Part shown: positions 62,200 to 64,000 of the stretch, one piece after another | How positions within the stretch are numbered: position 1 is the stretch's first letter | Layout of the letters: the number at the start of each line of letters is the position of its first letter | NCBI RefSeq assembly: GCF_000855665.1 | Contig: NZ_JXSS01000002.1 | Coordinates: 1 to 64,000 of the forward strand | Source: Lysobacter sp. A03 | GTDB taxonomy: Bacteria > Pseudomonadota > Gammaproteobacteria > Xanthomonadales > Xanthomonadaceae | Direction: 5' to 3' | Length of the DNA: 64,000 nt | Made by a program: the position numbers and the translations under genes | Notes under the pieces: generated by a model | Databases searched by the model: none | The model's input: only the letters and a program-made list of their open reading frames with translations | Told to the model about the DNA's origin: nothing

Positions 62200-62979
62200 T
62201 CAGGCCGTGTGACGCGCAGGCGGCAAACCAAACAGCCGCTCGGCATTGGACGAGGTGGCGGCCGCCAGCTCATCCGCGGAAATGTCCCGCAGCTGGGCGA
62301 TGGTTTCCAGTACCCGGGTAATACGCGCCGGCTCGTTGCGCTTGCCGCGATGAGCGGCGTCGGGCTGGTCGGGTGCGTCGGTTTCCAGCAGCAGCCATTC
62401 CAGCGGCATCGTTGCCACGATCTTGCGCAGGCGTTTTGCGCGCTCGTAGGTGACTGGGCCACCGATTCCGAGCATGAAGCCGTTTTCCAAGAGGATATCG
62501 GCCTGCTGCTGGCTGCCGGGAAAGCTGTGGACGACCCCGCGAAGATTGCCGATGCGGCGGATGGCGGCGATGACCTGATCCACCGAACGGCGCGCGTGGA
62601 CGATCAGCGGCAGATCGAAGTCGCGGGCGAGTTTGAGCTGTGCATCGAAGTACCAGGCCTGTTCCTCCCGGTCCGGATCCGGAATGTAGAAATCCAGGCC
62701 GCATTCCCCCACGGCAACAGGCTTTTCGCGCTCGATCCACTGCTTCAGCTCGACGATGTGTTCGCGCCGGTGCGCGTCAAGGAACATCGGGTGCAGTCCG
62801 TAGGCGGCGTGCAGCCCGTCGCCGGAGGCACAGACGTCGCGCAATCCCGGCCAGCCAGCGGCGATCGTCGCCGGGACCACTTGCCGGGTGACGCCGGCCG
62901 TACGGGCGCGCTCGATCACTTCCGTGCGGTCATCATCGAACTCCGGGGCGTCAAGGTGGCAATGCGTGTCTACGAGCAC
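62200..62979 (-). CDS. TatD-family metal-dependent hydrolase
   Basis: TIM-barrel hydrolase of 259 residues, family members being 3'-5' DNA/RNA exonucleases. The metal ligands are in DTHCHLD (H6, H8), GECGLD, VHARR, VHSFPG and ETDAPD. Similar to YcfH/YjjV-type proteins. It lies between the 72-residue membrane protein gene (24 bases upstream) and the SDR gene. Confidence 0.9.
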   Translation of the reverse strand: MLVDTHCHLDAPEFDDDRTEVIERARTAGVTRQVVPATIAAGWPGLRDVCASGDGLHAAYGLHPMFLDAHRREHIVELKQWIEREKPVAVGECGLDFYIPDPDREEQAWYFDAQLKLARDFDLPLIVHARRSVDQVIAAIRRIGNLRGVVHSFPGSQQQADILLENGFMLGIGGPVTYERAKRLRKIVATMPLEWLLLETDAPDQPDAAHRGKRNEPARITRVLETIAQLRDISADELAAATSSNAERLFGLPPARHTA

Positions 62980-63003
62980 AGGATGTCTACCGACCTGCCT
63001 GGA

Positions 63004-63222
63004 TCAACGCCGGGCCTTCGGCGGTGCGTCGATCACCTGTCCGCGCTGTTTCCACTGCGCAAACATCAGGGTGCCCAGTCCCAGCAGGATCTCGTCGACG
63101 AACGGAATGGGATCGGGGATCAGTACCGAAAGCACGAACAGCGCAGCGGTGATCTTGAACAGGGTCGGGAAGCGGAGCTTCCGCGCCCAGCCCATGAACG
63201 GCGAAAGAAGGGGGTTGGCCAT
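63004..63222 (-). CDS. Small membrane protein (DUF6116-like)
   Basis: 72 residues. One or two hydrophobic segments (about 17-35 and 40-54) follow a basic start MANPLLSPFMGWARKLRFPTL, with a Pro-rich turn PDPIPFVDEILLGLGTL. It resembles the DUF6116 family seen in xanthomonads, recalled rather than checked. The start at 63222 has GAGGA 5 bases upstream. The upstream in-frame start at 63255 lacks a site. The function is unknown. First gene of a three-gene minus-strand unit. Confidence 0.75.
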   Translation of the reverse strand: MANPLLSPFMGWARKLRFPTLFKITAALFVLSVLIPDPIPFVDEILLGLGTLMFAQWKQRGQVIDAPPKARR

Positions 63223-63259
63223 GGATTTCCTCGATGATCCGGAAGCGTCTGTCATCAGT

Positions 63260-63273
63260 ATCGCAATTGCGAT
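63260..63273. promoter_or_regulatory. Perfect 14-bp palindrome in divergent promoter region
   Basis: ATCGCAATTGCGAT is fully self-complementary. It lies 38 bases upstream of the small membrane-protein start (63222) and about 124 bases upstream of the glycine-zipper gene (63397). Size and position fit an operator for a dimeric regulator. No regulator gene is in the window. Confidence 0.4.
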
Positions 63274-63396
63274 GTTGTGAGCGTGCAGACGCGTTTTGGC
63301 ACTATGTGACGCAAAGTGCGGATCCGTTCAGCCCGGTGATGGTCGAATGGACGCAGTCGATAGCGCGGGCGGTTCCCGCACGGATGAGGTGGAGAG

Positions 63397-64000
63397 ATGA
63401 ACAAGAACATGCTTGCCGTTGCAGTAGCTGCGCTGATGGTCGGCGGCGTTGCGGTTGCCGCCTACAATTCGTTCGACCGGCCGGCGAGCCACGATGTCGA
63501 GGCCTCCATTTTCTCCCCTGTCGCCGGGCAAACGGGCATGGCTTCCTTTGCCGGCGATTCCCGCGCCGACGGGTCCATCGCCATGCTGGATCAGGCGCCG
63601 ATGGCGCGTCTGGATTACGCGGATGTGATCGATATCGACGAAGTGACGGCGAAGGAAGACCTGTATGCGGTCGTTACCGGGGTCGACCCGGTGCGCGAAA
63701 CCAGCACTGTATCCAGTCCGCGCCAGGTCTGTGACGACGTTGTCGTGCAGGAGCGCCTGCCGGAACGCGATGGCAATGTCGGCGGTACGGTCGCCGGCGC
63801 TGTGATTGGCGGAGTTCTCGGCAACCAGGTCGGCAAGGGCAGCGGGCGCAGGGCGGCCACGGCGGCGGGCGCTGTGGCAGGCGGTTTTGTTGGTAACCGG
63901 GTCGACCGTAACCACGTGGGTGGGCGGGTCGTGGAGCGCGTGGACCGGCAGTGCCGCACGGTGTCCGACACCTCCCAGTCCAGCCGCGTGGTGGGGTATG
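63397..64000 (+). CDS. Glycine-zipper 2TM domain protein, 3' end outside window
   Basis: The visible 201 codons start at ATG 63397 (GGTGGAGAG upstream). They encode an N-terminal hydrophobic export signal or anchor (about residues 5-23) and a polar region. A cysteine segment (RQVCDDVVVQERL, about 111-123) precedes a Gly-zipper block with GGTVAGAVIGGVLGNQVGKG and AAGAVAGGFVGNRV (about 128-170). This is the Rickettsia 17-kDa antigen/SlyB-like fold of envelope proteins. A second Cys follows (VDRQCRTV). The frame is open at base 64000. Confidence 0.85.
   Translation, partial: MNKNMLAVAVAALMVGGVAVAAYNSFDRPASHDVEASIFSPVAGQTGMASFAGDSRADGSIAMLDQAPMARLDYADVIDIDEVTAKEDLYAVVTGVDPVRETSTVSSPRQVCDDVVVQERLPERDGNVGGTVAGAVIGGVLGNQVGKGSGRRAATAAGAVAGGFVGNRVDRNHVGGRVVERVDRQCRTVSDTSQSSRVVGY

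Overview
The window is GC-rich chromosomal DNA from a gammaproteobacterium, most likely a xanthomonad (Lysobacter/Luteimonas/Xanthomonas type). This is inferred from gene content and order: a metG plus RnfB-like ferredoxin pair, a FimV-type pilus/polarity protein, truA-trpF-trpB-trpA-accD, separate nuoC and nuoD, and several small lipoproteins and membrane proteins of families common in that group. Codon use looks even throughout. I see no insertion sequence, phage gene, CRISPR array, rRNA or integron. Genes are packed tightly. No intergenic stretch exceeds about 250 bp, and many neighbours overlap by 1-10 bases.

Layout. 1-6822 (+): metabolite repair and tRNA modification (nnrD end, tsaE), a cell-wall amidase, mutL, a DUF1684 lipoprotein and a TraB/GumN-type protein. 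6800-9942 (-): DUF2147 protein, metG and an RnfB-like ferredoxin. 10185-11939 (+): mrp and dcd. 11970-13051 (-): HIT protein and dienelactone-hydrolase-like protein. 13193-16168 (+): rimO and a rhomboid protease with a long cytoplasmic tail. 16261-20193 (-): a membrane protein with a similar tail, then greB, an NlpE-like lipoprotein and a HerA-like ATPase, the last three as one transcription unit. 20317-21612 (+): lytic transglycosylase. 21646-23161 (-): psd and a SCO protein. 23248-36819 (+): prmB, aroC, asd, fimV, truA, trpF, trpB, trpA, accD, glmM, a 2-oxoglutarate/Fe(II) oxygenase, tpiA and secG.

36946-52235 (+): tRNA-Leu(GAG), the complete 14-gene complex I operon nuoA-nuoN, then initiator tRNA-fMet with a good sigma-70 promoter. 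52236-61255 (+): the transcription/translation cluster rimP-nusA-infB-rbfA-truB-rpsO-pnp, with a structured leader ahead of rimP, a second promoter ahead of rpsO, and a strong bidirectional terminator at the end. 61310-63222 (-): SDR, TatD nuclease and a 72-residue membrane protein. 63397-64000 (+): the start of a glycine-zipper protein that runs off the window.

Almost everything is core housekeeping, and I did not find a convincing new multi-gene system. The points most worth a second look are: the convergent pair of membrane proteins (rhomboid and its neighbour) that appear to share a C-terminal helical-repeat region; the orphan RnfB-like ferredoxin co-transcribed with metG; the RNA structures at the tRNA-Leu/nuoA and tRNA-fMet/rimP junctions; and a perfect 14-bp palindrome in the divergent promoter region near the right end.
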